A DNA stretch of 64,000 nucleotides from Pithys albifrons albifrons (taxonomy: Eukaryota; Chordata; Aves; Passeriformes; Thamnophilidae), in the NCBI RefSeq assembly GCF_047495875.1, contig NC_092464.1, forward strand, positions 21,670,865-21,734,864. The letters run 5' to 3'. The translations under genes and the position numbers were made by a program. This document shows positions 1 to 15,000 of this stretch, piece after piece. Within the stretch, counting starts at the first letter, position 1. The number at the start of each line of letters is the position of its first letter. The notes under the pieces are model-generated. The model saw nothing but the letters and a program-made list of their open reading frames with translations. It searched no databases and was not told the DNA's origin.

Positions 1-3000
1 GCCCCAGTTTGGGGAAGAGAACTTTGTCACTTGAAGAAACTGGTATTTCTGCCAATTTTTTAAGTGATTCTTTTCTTTAGGCAGAAAACCCAAATAATGT
101 GTTTTAATCTCTGCTGAAAGTGCTTGTATTGAAGAGCTATTCCAAATGGCTTTTGAAAATGCCACAGGTTCTATATTTATCTTCACAAAGCTGGCACCAC
201 AACCAAGCTCAGAAGCCACAAATTGTTTAACAGCTCAAATAGCTTCAGCTCTTATCAGTGGGGAAGGAAAAGCTAAAATCTGCAGACAGTGATTTCCAAA
301 AAATTTTAGTCTTGGAAGAACAAAAGCTAACAAGAGAACTCAAGGGGCAAGAACAGATATTCATACCGAGATCGCTCATGTGGGGTCCTTCCTGCCCTTG
401 ATTTCCAGTTTCTTTCCTGAACAAGCCATTGCTGAGTGTCGCTGCTCTCCGGACAGCAGACTGGGCACGCGCCCACACTGCCGGGACAGGCCCGTGCTGT
501 TCACTGAGAGAAGAAAAGGGTTTAAATATCTCATGCCTGAAGGGAAACCTGCAAAAGCCGGTTTGTATCTGAAGATTCTGTTACCAGCACCAGCCTCTCA
601 AGCGCATTTAAGTAACGTGATTGCCTTAGTCTGGGAATAAATGTATTGACATCTATTTTGCAACAGATTTTTTTGAATTGGCAAGCAGGGCTAGGCAGTG
701 GCATCAAGCTTTAGACTTATTTTAAGTGGTCTTCAGTACTTCAGAAGAATGAGGTAGTCTTGGTAGGCAGATGGAGAGCAGTAAAATTGGTAGACTTAAG
801 TGATCTGTCATGGGAACAGGTCCAACTGAAACAGGCCCATGAAGTTGTGAGATTGGATGCATGTTAAGAATTCAATGTAAAAAATGGCCCCCATCCAGAA
901 TGCACACAGTTAAACGTGGTGAAGGCATTAACATGTGAGGGGACCTAATGACAATAATAATCATGCTACAAAAAGTCCTGAAGAAATGTCAGTGAAGCGT
1001 TGGAAGATCCTCAAACTACTGTTGCAAATCTTTTTGAAACAAATAACAAGGGCTCATCTGTTGGGAAGGGATGAAGAGGCTCTTAGACCCTTCCCTGGCA
1101 CCAAACACTGCAGCCTTCAAGGGTGGCACTGTCCTCAGGGCTGAGCCACTGCTCTCCTGACAGATCCTGCAGCCATGGCTAGACCCCTGCTTTTGAGGCT
1201 TGAAGTCATTTTATATGCACTCACTTCCAGCTGAACTGGATTTGTTGCTCTTCCGAAATCTCCGTGGGCTGGACATGGTTTTCTGTGAGCAGAGGAGCGT
1301 TATGGCTTTCCTTTGATTTGAACAGAAATCCAGTCAGAGCTAAAGGCTCAGGTGGTATCTGAGACTGTGTCTGCCACCTGCTGTGTCCTCAGGTTTAGAA
1401 AAAAAGAAGTTGCTATGGGGCTATAAGGGTTTCAAAGCATGGAGTAGTTTCTAATGTAAAATTAAAAGCTTGTAGGGGAAAGCCTGATGATGTTTTTGGT
1501 GGGAAGCTTCAGCACTGCTTTAAAATAAGCATATGATTTTCAAGCATTAGTCAGACTTCCATTAACTGCAGTTGCAAATTTTGAAAGTGTTGAAAGACTC
1601 ATGCAAGCTCTCCTCTGCAGGGTTTCGAAGTATTGATTGGAGCATTCCTGGGTGTTAATAGCAAAAAAATCCACCCAACCTTCCCACTTCTTCCCTCATG
1701 AAGGAGGAAGAAACATGGTTTTGACAAGCAAAAGCAGGAACGAAGAGTCTGGGGAAGAGAAAGTGAAAGGCATAAAGATGAGAAGGATAAAAGAAATCCT
1801 AAGGGGAGAAGTATTATACTGAAGATAGTGGCAGATGAGGGAAAAAAAGAAGTTTCTTGAAAAGAAGGATGAAAAAATAAGATAATGATCTGAGAAGATG
1901 ATATAAAACTGAAATGCATAGAGCTTTACAAACAGAAAACAAAATTGGGGGTAAAGGAGTACTCTTCAGAGGCTCAGGACAAAATAAAAGACAAGGGGAA
2001 GAAAAGCAAACTTTCTGGGATGTAACATGCTAGGGTTTTAGAGTTTTTAAAAGGTACCAGCTTCTCAGAGCAAACTTCACAACAGTTTTAATGTGAGTGT
2101 GATGATTTTTTGTATCTGTTTTCTAAAGTCATTGCTTTTTTAATATTTAAAAACCATGTTTTATTTTACTGGGTCACATTTATTTCCCCACTGAATTTGA
2201 AGGAAAGGAGCTGCTGTTTTCTACCTTGATGAACAAGTTAATGAGCACTGCAGCTTGTGATGGTCCCTCTGATGGTCCCCATAAGTCAGTTCTCCAGAGG
2301 ATCTGTTTTGAGATGAAGCCTCTTCCAGTGAGCCCTTTTGTGCTACCCCTAGATGAGCATTTGTGTTGTGCCAGCAGAAGCACCAACCTCTGGAAAGGCC
2401 ATCTCTTTGCTGTGCTGGTCAGTATTGTGTCACTGGCCTGGTTGACAATGAGTTCCCCAATCTCAGGGTGCCTTGACAAGAATGTTTTTGCCATCCATTC
2501 TTTCATGGTCACTCATTCAGGTTGCCTCTTAGGGCAAACAAAACTTTTTTAAATTACCATTAAATTACCGCCTGATAGGATGTGCCTGTACAAAGAGTGG
2601 CCTGGTGAACTAAAGCTCCTTGCTAAGGATAGGGCAAAATGACGCCAGAAAACCTGAATGTGCAGGCACCATCCACAATTGTTACAGTGTCTATTAACCC
2701 TTTATTGCCTCCTGGAGTCCTCCTGATGAACAGGTAACAGTTAAAAAAAAAAGCTCTGAGAACCTGGGCACTGCTGTTATTCTCTTTCTTATTTAAAAAT
2801 TATATAGGGAACAGCACTATTGTTCTAAAGTTTCAGTTAGTCTGGGAATATGTTTCCCATGGAGTCACTGGTATTCAAGCATCGTTATTTTGCTTTTAGT
2901 CAGGTATTTCCCATGAAGGAAATGACACTGTAGCTAGCATCTGTTCAGCTGGCAAATCACACCAACAGCATGGGCATTTCTCCTGGAACAGCAGCTTGTT

Positions 3001-6000
3001 TGAAGGTACAATCCAAGCCAGCATGGCCCTCGCCTCTCCTCCCTCCAGCTCTGCCTATATTCTCTGTCCTCATGTTCCAGGTTCTCCCCACCATGCTGCC
3101 GTGCATGGGACCAGATCCTGGTCTCCTGGAGGATCTGAGAAGAGAGAGAAACGCTCCTGCTCTGCCAGACCCTCTGCTCCCAGGGAGTTGAGTGAGGTCA
3201 GGAGGCATTTCCAGACCTGGCAGTGCTTGGATGTTCCACACTGGCTCGTGGCTTGGTGCTGGTATGAAAGCTGGGCAGGCGAGTCTGTGCCGTCCCCACA
3301 GCAGCAGGAGCTCCAGAGACGGGTAATATTTCCATTTTGGAGCGGGTGGTAACTGTTAATATCCTCATGACAACCAGGAGGAGTGAGATTGTCATCCGTT
3401 ATATTAGTTGTTAATTTTGTAAATATTAACAATTTCTAGGATTATGGCACAGGATGTGAGCTGTCAACTTGCTTTATTTTCCTCCTACTCCTTCTTGTAA
3501 TGACACATCTTTTATACTCCCAGATTCGTGCCATGTATTTGTTACTTCGCACTGACACCAGGGCTGGCAGATGTTCTGGGATGAAACCATAATAACCTCC
3601 CAAAAGCTAGATTTTCTTCCCCTCCTGAGTACTTTGTTTCCCCTGATCAAAGGAGAAGTAATTTGCCTGTAAAAAAGCAGTGATTTATAAATCTCTGTGT
3701 TTGGTTTCCATCCAGCACTGCTGCCAAAGCCACTGTCATTGGCACAGCTGAGTTCCTGCTTCCCCTTCCAGTTCACCTGAGTGCCTCAGGCAGACACCAC
3801 CACTCCAGTCCCTCCTGGAGCAGTGGCTGAGTTACAGCTCAACAGGAACTGTATCCCTATTGTGAGAAAGCCCTTAAAATGACATTTTTACAATATATCT
3901 CAAGAGCAAAATTTTAACTATTTTTAGATCAAGAAGCACAGTAATTGCATGAGTGTCAGTCACAGGAGTCACTCCTGCAGCTTGATGGACATGTTTGGAG
4001 GCAGCTTTCGTGAGAGTGTGTGGCCAGGGGCAAAGCACTGGGGCAGGTAGCTTTGCCAGGGCCCTCACTCCTGACCTCGGCTCCCTTGCTGCTGGCAGGG
4101 GCCTCTGCCTGCTCTGTCCTGCTCTGTGCCGCCTGCAGCCCTGAACATACAGCCAGTGCTCAGCCAAGCAGGGGTGAACCCCAGGCTGAGTGTAGCTTCA
4201 CAATTTTCCTGACATCCCGGTTATCCAGAATAATGTCTCAAATGGCTGGTGCCAGGGCAGCCACCAGCGTGAGGAGGAGTGGGGACCATGGCTGTGGCCG
4301 ACTGGGTGCTAACAGTGGGACAAGCCGCACCCTCCAGCCTGGAGGGATTAGTGCCTGTGGATGGCGCCACTGGACTGAATACCCGCACTGTTTCAGTAAT
4401 CGTTCAAATGGGGTGCCTTCCACCAGGGTGGGCGTCCTGCAGACCCCTCAGGGAAGGTCATGCCCTCTGCCCAAGCCTGGATAATGCTGTGCTCCTCGTG
4501 GTTTTGATAACCTTTGCTTTGCTAGTGTGGAAATTCCAGACTGGTGATAGTGGATTTCCCAGCAATGGGGAGCTATTGCCAGGCAGAGCCTGAGGAACAG
4601 GACACCTCCTGCCCTGGTGATTGCCCCTGCCACCCTCACCTGAAATTCTGCACCCACTGGAGCCACACTGAGCTTGGTCAGCAATGCTTCCCGGGACCAA
4701 AGTGCCACGGAAAAAGTCAATCCTAAGAACCATGCGTGGGGCTCAGCATGGCAGTGCCTTGGGCATGGAGGAACCAGAGGGCAGCAGAGCCAAGGAGCTG
4801 GCCTGAGACTTGACCCTGCAACCCAGAACACCACTGGAGAAAGGGCAATGCTGCAAAGGCTGTGGTTTGTGCTGGGATGTTGGTGGCTCAAGTTCTCACT
4901 GAGACAGATTTTAGCTTAATACTGGACAGTTTTCCCTCCAGCTGTGTGGTTTATGGTGCAACATCACATCAGTGACATGGAGAACAGGTGATCTTGTCCA
5001 CTGTCCTCTCAGAGGGATGGAGTTTAGAAACCATTCTGTTGGTAGCCTGGGTTGAACATCCACAGTGACTTCTTATTTGCTCTCACATCAATCCAGGTAT
5101 TTTAGGGAGCTACTCAAACACACCTGGTATATGTTATTTCTCAACATCACACAGAAATGAGCATCTGTGTTTGGAGCAGAAGAGAGCACTGATTCAGAGG
5201 AACGCCGTGCATGGGTACTTACTGGGATATGATTCTAGCAGTTACCATCCAGAGTGCACAAAGTGACTTTCCTGTCTTCATTTCTGGTCAGCTTAAGCTA
5301 CGTAAAAGATTTCTGCTCTTCCAGGTGATACCCAGAGACACATTAAACACCTTGTAGATCAGGAATTCAATACTAATCCATTCTGAGGGCAAACATAAAA
5401 ATCAAAACTCTGACTTCAATGCCGGTGCCTTGCAGATCCTGTGTGGGCTTGGAGCCCAGCTGTCAGCAGCTCTCTGAGCTGCCCGTGGAGCCAGGGAAGA
5501 TGCCCAGCAGCACCTGGGGATGCACTTTTCACCTGTGCCAGCAGTGGGGGCAAGAATACAGCCGGAGAGGTGAGGGAGGGAACACCAGAATGGATCCAAA
5601 ATTAAGGCTTGAAATCCTTTTCATTCCCTGTGTTGCTGGTAGAAAAACATGCTGAGACAGTTCACAGTAAGCACAACTGTCACCCCCAGGCTTGGCAGGG
5701 TGTCCCCAGGGAGGTTGCTGGTATTTCCTTTCCCCTCACTTTGCTTTTACATCAACTCCGCCAATTAAAAAACCAAATAATTCAGAGGCAGCCATGTGGC
5801 ATGAAGTGCTGTAGCAAGGGCCAAAAATAACCCCAAAGCCGCAGGAAAAATTGCTCCAAGGGCTGCACACCAAGTCAAGCCCCATTGTGGTGTGTGCGAA
5901 AAGGGTCACAGCCCTGGCTCGCCCCATTTGGGGGGCAGCCAGACCCCCAGCAGCTGGCCTGGCTGTGCCCCTGGGGTTAGATTTGAGGGCACAAGAAAGC

Positions 6001-9000
6001 CCGCAAGGGCAGGCCCTGACAGTGCTGCTCCTCTGCGCCTCTCCCTAGAAGAGCCCCGCAGATGCTGTGGGACCAGGAATGCCCAGGCAGAGCGGGGAGG
6101 TGCACAGGGCTATGAGCTGGGCCTGGATTTCAGACCTGTGGTTGATGACTTCACAAACAGGGAACCATGAAATAAAAACCATTCCTTTTTTCAGAAAGAA
6201 AACAGAAATGGCCAAGAAATAAATATTGAAAAATAATCTCTCCTAAAAACCTCATGGGTTTGGGAGAAAAATGGAATTTTTTGGAGTAAATAAGAGACCA
6301 GGGAAGGTCAGGCCACCTGACATAGCTCCACAGCTAGATACATGCTCCTGCCAGGTACAGGCAGTAATGAAAAAATAAAATAGTGCATTCAGTTCTACAT
6401 AGAAGCTTTGTGTTCTTGTAAACTAAATGAAATAAATCATTGCATTTATCTACAGGGTGTTCTATAAAATCAATAAGTTCTAGCACTGCATAGCAATCAA
6501 AATATGACAAGGCACTTAAACTTTGCCAACTCAATCCAATTAATTATAACTTCGTTAGAAAACAGTCATTTTTATAGAGTCAGTTGACTCTTCAAGGACT
6601 ATAATACAAGCTTGATATAAACCCATTGATTTTTACTTTATGATTTCCAGTTGAAAGCAAACAGAGATCACTCTTTTTATAAAACTGTGAAAATGTGTGT
6701 ATTTAACATACCAATACTATTTATAAGCAGCAGCTAATATTTAAGTGCCTCTTGTATGTCTTGATAAAAGTGGTTCATGATTCAGCCCTCTCAGATGTTC
6801 AGAGGATGTTCTTCCACATTATTGCTGTCGTTATTTGTCTTTCCCCTCTGACATGCAGTTTTTTTATGCAGGAAAACTCTGTAGATCAGGCTCATCATCA
6901 AGGAGGAGGGAAGCCTGAATGTATGTGATGTGTTGCTGTAAACTGAGCACTTCTGGACATCCCAGCCTGGCTCTACCATCTTTTTACACAACAGCCCAGG
7001 AGCTTATAAGGCAGAAATGAGACCCAGAGACCCTGAGGAAAACAAGAGTGGAAGTGTAAAGTGTTAGATATTGCAGGTTTAGGGGGTTGGAGGAAGATAA
7101 AAGCTTAGTGGGTGGTAAGGACTTTTCAGGGTGACAAGTAGAGGGAGGAAGGTTTGATTTGGGGTAGTGGTTGGAGGGAGAAGAAGGACCCCAGGATTCA
7201 TGGGGTGCTCATGAAACTCACAAACCCTCTGGAAAATTAAAGGTAAGAGACAAATAGTGCAAAACGTACACCAGGTAGTGAGAAGCATTGAACCCAGCTC
7301 CTCTCCAAAGAGTGCAGGTGAGGGCAAGAATTCTGCTCTGCTATACACTGATGGTTGGCACTATGTACATGTGCATTTGAGAGGGGTGCTCCATCCAGGA
7401 CTTCAACAGTGCAAATCGGAGCTAAAACCACAAGTCACAGGTAAAGTGCCTCCATAAATGGCATCAATGAGAACTGGTGCTCAGTCCTGAGGGCAGAGGG
7501 GTTGTACATCCTGCACACAGGCCCAGGGGAATGGTTGGGCTCAGCTCCATACCAGGGTTTACAGGAGCTTTGAGTTCAGTCCCCAGAAGCAGCCAGGCAC
7601 CAAGAAGCAATGATGCCTGGGTGTAATGGGATTTCATATCTTTTGAGCTGATGTTCATGAGGTTAATTTGAGGTCACCTGGTCTGAACAGCAAACAGTAG
7701 TTTTGCTGGCAGGGGACAGTAGCTCCTACCTTCCATAAATGCATGAAAGAAATCAATATAACCAGCAGGAAGGTGCTGCTCCTCAGTCATCAGGACTGGC
7801 AAGTGGGTCTCTCCCATGAGTCAAGCTGCTGTGTCTCTTAGGAACAGTCCTGACCAGGGCAGCAACATTTGTAAGTGCAAAAAAACCTCCAATAATGGCA
7901 AACACTTGGATTTTTATCTTTTATTGTCATTAATAAGAGGCTCTTGATAAAAGTTTGTGAGGAAGGATGAGCCATGCTGCTTCTGTCCCATCAATGCCCA
8001 GATCTTCCCAAAACTAAAGAAGAGTGTCCAGGGAATGAGGATCTGGGATTTCAATGAAAAGATGAAAAGAGTGAGTTTTGTTTCCTTTCCAAAGCATGAC
8101 TAGTTTTCAGTCATGATGCATCAGACACGAATGAAAACAGAAAATAAAGTTGCATTTTCAAATTAGTTATTTGCAGCTCCATAGTGCACTACTCCTCCTT
8201 CCTGAGATGTCTTGCCTAGCCAAGGTAATGCAAGCACTGGAATGTCACTGGCACATGCTGGGAGTTGCTGCCTATCACCAGCAGACAAGGAGGGGATGGA
8301 GGTGCTGTGGCACCAAACACAGGGCCATGTCTGCAAGTGAACAAGCCTCTGCCATGGTGAGAGAGCTGCAAAGGCTGGTCACCATCCAGGGCTGCTGCCA
8401 TCTCCAGTTTCCTGGCCTTGGTTCAATGGGCAGGAGGACTTGTGGTGTATTGCAAGGTATAAAAGTCTTCACACCCCTGTACAAGTCTTCAGGGAGGCAA
8501 GTTGTAACAATCACAGAGGAAAGCTGGTCTTAGACAAACTGCTCCTTTCCCCCTTCCCATGGGTTTTGTACATGAAGAGATATAACAGGATGAGCAATTG
8601 GATGAATCTCAAGCCAATTTTTTGACAGTCATGAAATCAGCCAGGTTAATGGGAGTTCCTCAAACCAACAACAGGACAGGGGAGGAAAAAGCCATGATAA
8701 GCGGTACTGATCAGCAGATGAAACTGGAGGAGCTCAGCCCAAGGCAGGGCAACTGCTACAGAGCCAGTTCCCTCACAAATGTGGAGGCTTTCCTGGGATG
8801 GAGGATTCACCCCTGCCAGGGAAAAGTGCAAGCAGCATAATGGAGTTTTCGATGCCACATACTGCTCTCCTGGGGCTCGACCCCTCTTCACACATCCCCA
8901 CCTGTGCAAAGCCTGTCCAGTGGCTCAGCTAAGCCATGCTCCAAAAAACAGCATCCTCAAGACAGCAGCAGAGAGCTGGGGGATGGTGGCCCAGGGGAAG

Positions 9001-12000
9001 TGCTGCCTGCTGGTATGGCCAGCCAGGCTGTGGTGTGTAACTGCAGAAGGAGGCTGTCCCTGCAAACACAGTGGCGAGAAATCCCTTACAGGAGTGAGTG
9101 ACAGTAATTGGGAGTAATTGCAGCAACACTGACATGGAGATGGCTTTTTAGTAATTCATCGCTTCCTATAATACAATATGAATAATCTCCCTCTAAAGTG
9201 ATGGCTATGACTGCAGTCTTGTCCTTTTTTTTTTGTTTTTGCACTTTGCCTTAAACTGGTTGTAAACTGAGATAATCAGTTCCTGTGGGATTATTAAAGA
9301 GATAGCACATCTATTACGCATCTCAAAACAGCCATTTTCCTACCTTGTCTTTACTTAATGTTGCTTTCCTTTTAGTCACCCTATAAAGAAGAAAATTAAT
9401 GTCCTTTGTCACTCAGACCTGCTCTCCTGGTTACAGATGTCATGGCAGACATTTCCTACCAGAAAGGAAAATAAAATTTGGCCCAAATTCTGAAACACTT
9501 TGACAGAGATCACAGCTCCTGTCTCCAAAGTCTTGCAGCGCCTGTTTGCTGGAGTATGATGTGACTACAAGACAAAGGCAGATGTCAGCAGCTGGTGCAG
9601 GAGCTCGCTCTGCTGATAAGGGTTACCCAGAATTTACTTTGAAGAGTGGCTGATGGCACCATGCAAGACCATTGTCCAGATATGAGCCTTCAGGCCTATT
9701 TTGGGTACAAAAGTGCTGATGAAGCCTAAAACACGTTTGCTCTGCCTCATGCCTTAGTTTTTTTTATCTGACAGGGCTTCCTACCTTCCTCCTCACCTTA
9801 AAAGTTGTCTGGTGGCTGTTCCAGGAGAATGGAAGGTATGTTTGTAACCTGTAGCACCAATGAGCAAAAAATTCTAGTGTGATTGCAGAGGAAATACTCA
9901 TATTGTGTTCTGAATAAGCCTTGTGCAGTCACTATTTTTCATTTCAGCATAGGCAGCCACCAGAGGAGGCTCAGCTACCATCAAGGCTGGACTTACGACA
10001 TTGCTGAGAGACCTGAAGCAGTAGCTGGTATTCATCCTGGCTTGGAAGTCAGGTGCTACCACCTCAAAAAGATGGGGTATTTTAAACCCAAGGCAAGGGC
10101 TCAAACCTCTCAGGGGAGTGAAGGCAGATGCACCCAATGGAAATTACAAGGTCTTATGAAGAGAAATAAAGTTTCAGGGCCAGGACAGGGAGTGTGATGC
10201 TTCTGCAAGGGCTGGAGACTCCTCAAAATGAAACTCCTCTGTACACAGGGGCTGTGGCAAAAAGAAGTATTTCCACATTTCTGAAAGCCAGACACCTGCC
10301 ATGGGCATCTGGAAAGGGCTAATGGCACAAAAATTGGAATCCTTTGCCTTTATTTCACAGAGCATATCCTTCATGATTCAAAAACCTCAGGGACTTCTTG
10401 TGATCTTTCCTCTTGGACAAAGTATACTAATCTGCTTCTGAGTAGTATAAAATGTTTTCATCTGAAATTTGGTACGTGTCCTGTATTCTTTCAATCAGTC
10501 ACAATTCCCCTTTCAGGCAGCCTGCAAAGTGACTTCCCCTTTGGAGCATGCAGGTAGGCTATAAAATATTCAACAAGTTGTAAGCAAACTTGAATGTGAC
10601 CTGCCACTGCATTTCTGGTGTTATCATTGGGGTGCACACAGTAAATGAAGTGGGCTGTGGTGGGTGGGTGCAGCTCAGAATGTGAGTAATTCTGCAGAGC
10701 AGAGATTAGCATATAAACCAAGGAACAGAGGACAGAGCAGCACAATTAGAACATTTGAGACAAGGAAGGTTTGGATCCAAGTTTGTTTAATTCTCTGCAG
10801 CTTGGCCTTTCTAAAGAATTTTTGGGGAAAATGGACAAACACATTATGATTATGGTTTACAGCATATGGAGAATCTTTATTCTCTCATGGCTGTTGGGCA
10901 CTGAAGTTTCAACACAGAGATCCAGAAAAGAATCCTAATAACCTTTTTATACCTGTAGTGAGGAGGTTTTTCTTCTGCAGCCAAGCCATATCAGAGAGCA
11001 GAAACCCTTCTGCCAGGCAGGTCTTAGTGCTTCTTCTTCCCTCTCTTCCACTTTGGAGCTGGCCACAAGACTTGGATGACTGAAGCTTTGAGTGGGGCTC
11101 AGCGTGGAGCACTGCTATGCTTCAGGATCTCTCCTCCTTCTAAACAGGAACTCTACAGCCATCCTGAGCTTATAGGGAAAATCTGCCCCTGTAGAGTCCA
11201 GACATTTGTCTCTATACAGAAATCTAGGCCCCATCCCTAGAAACAATCTAGCTTATTCGTATGATGGATTAAAAAAGGCATTTTCTGTCTAGCATGCTCA
11301 AATAACTTTGTATATGTCATGCTGGAAATAGCTCCCAGATAGCAAAGCTCACTCATCATGCAGAGTCCTTCTGTACCCGTATGTAATCCTTTTAATTATC
11401 CTCTGCAGGATGACTTGTCTGCCATGCCACAAACCTCTTCAACTCAACCACTATGGGTGTAATAGCACTTTCTTGGGCACTTTTCAGAAATTCCATCAGT
11501 GCCTAGCTGGAATTCTGTATTTATAGAACCTATGAGCACAGGCTGGTGGCTCTGATCAAACCATGCCAAAGCTGGGGGCTTGGGATGCCCTAATCAGGCC
11601 TAAAATACAGTTTTTACAGTTCCCTCACTCCCTACATTGTTTTGACAACAATACAGCAGTTAAATAAAGTTGCTAATTTCTGGAAGAAAATGACAAAGCC
11701 TTTTCTTCAGAAGCAAGCTATCAAAAGCAACTTCTTTGATTACTAAGTAAGACAAGAAACTGAATCGGCTTCATTTTCTTGCAGCATTTTTGGTATTCTG
11801 TTGGTGTTTCTAATATTTCTCATCTCCTGACACCCTGAGACATTCATCTTCAGTTACAGTCAAAACCCACAGGTTTGCAGAAAAGTTAAAAATTTGTCCT
11901 CATCTGCTGCCTGTGATGCAGTCAAATGTTTCAGCCCAGCAGCTCCAGAATATCTCATGCCTTTTGCAGTGTTTGCTCAAGTATGTCCACTTCTCCCCAG

Positions 12001-15000
12001 TTCTTTGCTCTTCTCACGGTGTTTCTCAGCTAATGGCTGTGTTTGAAGAGGGCTTCACTGAGCACTTGCAGCATTACAAACAGCAGCAGGTACTCTTAGA
12101 GCTACTCACAACAGCACAACTGTAGGAAAAAAAGTGGGAGCAAAAGTAACATCAGCGTGGCAGACCACCACCTCACAGAAACACATCAAGAAAAACAGGA
12201 GGGGTGATGGAATACCAGGTCAAACACAGAGTTACAAGATAATGCCAGTGGGGGAGACACGGAGACAAATATATTTTTCAGAGAAAAAAAAAGAAGAGGC
12301 ATTCTAATTCTGTGCAAAATTTTGAAGTGGAATGTGCCTTCTAGCTGTTGATTGTTTCTTCCCGAGCTGCTGAACAGAATAATTCTTATGGAAAAACACA
12401 GCAAAGATGTGAAGAAAACATATTAGGAAATCAGAATACATTTGTCAATCTAAATCACTGAGCTTTAAAAAATTACCAGATACAAATAGCATCAGTAGCA
12501 TTATCCACACACACGTGCTGAAGGACCAGATCCTTGGGGTGATGGCAGAGGGCACGGGAAGGTGGGGAGGCACTTGGGGTGTGGTGGCTCTTGCTTCTGA
12601 TGCCAACCCCACTCTGAGTGCCGCAGCACAGACCTGCCAGCCAGCAGCTGCCTCCTCCCTGGAGGAGCAGAGCATCCCTCGGGCCCTGCTTAGCTCCTGT
12701 CAACATGCTTCAGTTCTGCCTTGGGAAGGAAAAAGTCAAGCCATACCACACTTGAGGGAGCAGGTCCCTTGTACAGGGAAGAGTTTGCTCACTTCTGTGA
12801 TCCCTGTGGCTGGAGAAGACCTGAATTAGAAGGATTCTTTTCAGTCTGTCTGCCCAAAGGCTTTCAACTAATCAGTACATAGTGTATCCCAATCATGCTC
12901 CCAAACCAACAAACGTTTAGCTCAGGTGTCCATTGCATTAGTTTCATGCAGATACATTTGTATTTCTATATTTATGCATTTCTATCACACACTCCGAGCT
13001 TCCCAGGCTGCTCTTCTGTGGTACAAATCCTGTCTGTTTGCCTGAGCTCAGCCCTGGCAGGAAGAAGAAAACCCCATTCAGTTGCAGTCACACAGTGCTT
13101 TTTGTGGGAAAAAACTGCAGTTCAGTGAGCTTCCTTAATCTAACAGAAACAAATACCACTCCTAGACATTGTCCTCTTGCCTACTTCATTCTGAGAGGTT
13201 TGTGACTGTATCATGGTCTGACTCTGATCCGGACTGACAGGCACACTTTTTAGCTGTAAAAGAGAATACATTTCATTCATATAGAAAATGTGCAGCAACT
13301 GAAATTTTGGAGCTGTTTGAACAACAGATGTCCTGAATTAACTACATCAATTAGAAACCAATTTCGTGTCACAGGCCTGGACACTGCCAGCAGCCAGATT
13401 CCTGTGTTTTGGTTTAGCTGTACTTGGGCAGAAGACTAAGCCAATTTAGGTAAGCAGTGAGATGGCTGGTGTAAACAGGGTTCTGGTGCTGTATACACTG
13501 CACCCAGCACCGCTGCTGGAGGAGCTTGCTTTGATTTGAGGATTTCTTTCCAAATCAAGCATCTTGGCCAAAGACTGGGGTAAGAAGCAGGAGTGGACAC
13601 ACTGCATGTTTTATCAGCTGTGGTGTCCTTTAGCCCAGCTTGAGCATGCTCTTCCCATTATCTCTTTTCATGTGGCAAAGGGACATTTCTGCCTGGCACA
13701 ATGGTAGGCAAAAATCCCCTTGGCAGTGGGCAAAGTAACTGCCTGTTGCCTTTCTCCTACAGCAGCTATGAAAATGTGCCTCTCCTAAAGACCCAACCAA
13801 GCAATCAATCAATCAAAATCAAAAAAGCAAAAACCAAAACAGCAACAACAAAAAAAAAGAAACAAAAATACAACCCAAACAACAACAATCAAACAAAAAA
13901 CACCAAAACAAACAAAAAAATAATAAAAAAGCAAATTTCAAATATGCCTTTCCTTTTGGAAAAAGGCTGTTGCTGAAATTTTTTTAAAGAGTGGATCTGC
14001 TTGCCTTCAGAGTGTGACTCTGCAGATCCTGTGGCCAGACAGAGTGGATGCTTCCAGGCTGCAGACAAGCATGCCCCTTGTGGTCCAACAGCATTGCTGT
14101 AGTGACCTCAAGCTACTTGAGGTATTGGCAGCTACACTGTTTTTTCTGTGGGTCCCGCATACAGCCGAGCACTCTGCTTTCCTGGCACAAGTGGGCAGCC
14201 TCATCCTTCTTAATTTTGTGAGCCATGAGAGCCTTGAAACAGCATTCTCTTTAAAGGGGAGCAGTCAAGGAGAACTATGCTAATTATCTTGGATAGAGGA
14301 TCCTTTAGGTCTTTGCCAGTTTTTATCAAAGCATAAAAACCAATTATTAAAATTAATGCAATTTACCATGTGTTCTACTTCTAGAGAAGCTATTTTTGGC
14401 AATGTTTTCCATCTGTCCCATTCAGCAAGATCAGCCACAGACTTTTGCTCTCTCTTTCACTTGCCAGAGTTCTCATGTGGAGCTAGGAAAACACATGCTT
14501 TTATGCAGAGTCAAGCACCTCCATGCAGTGTCTGGCTTACCTGAAAATTGCCATCACCTGGTGGTGATTGTCCTCAGCATGACAAACACATTTCTTTCCC
14601 TGTTGCTCTCTGCTGGCACTGGGGATGAGGAAATACTGCACCCTCTGCCCTGAGCAGGTGTCCAGTGGGAATGACTGTGGGGATTTGTCTGTGGGGTGTC
14701 AAAAAACAGCTTTTGTCTGTATTTTTTACTGTTCTATAGACTTACCTGACTTGGAGCAATTAGAAACTAGTTCATTTACAATTTCATACAACTGAAGACA
14801 AAACAGCACACAGGAAATGCATATGTTGGGAATAAGAACCTGACTCCAAGACAGTGTCCACGGGCCTACAAATATTCAAAGTGCTCTCACAGGGAGACTC
14901 TGGAAACCTGGCACAAACACCTGTATGAATGGGAACACAGCAGATGCGATCACCCAGAGTGAAGGCAAGCAAATCTTCTGAGTGACTGAAGGGCTAGGGA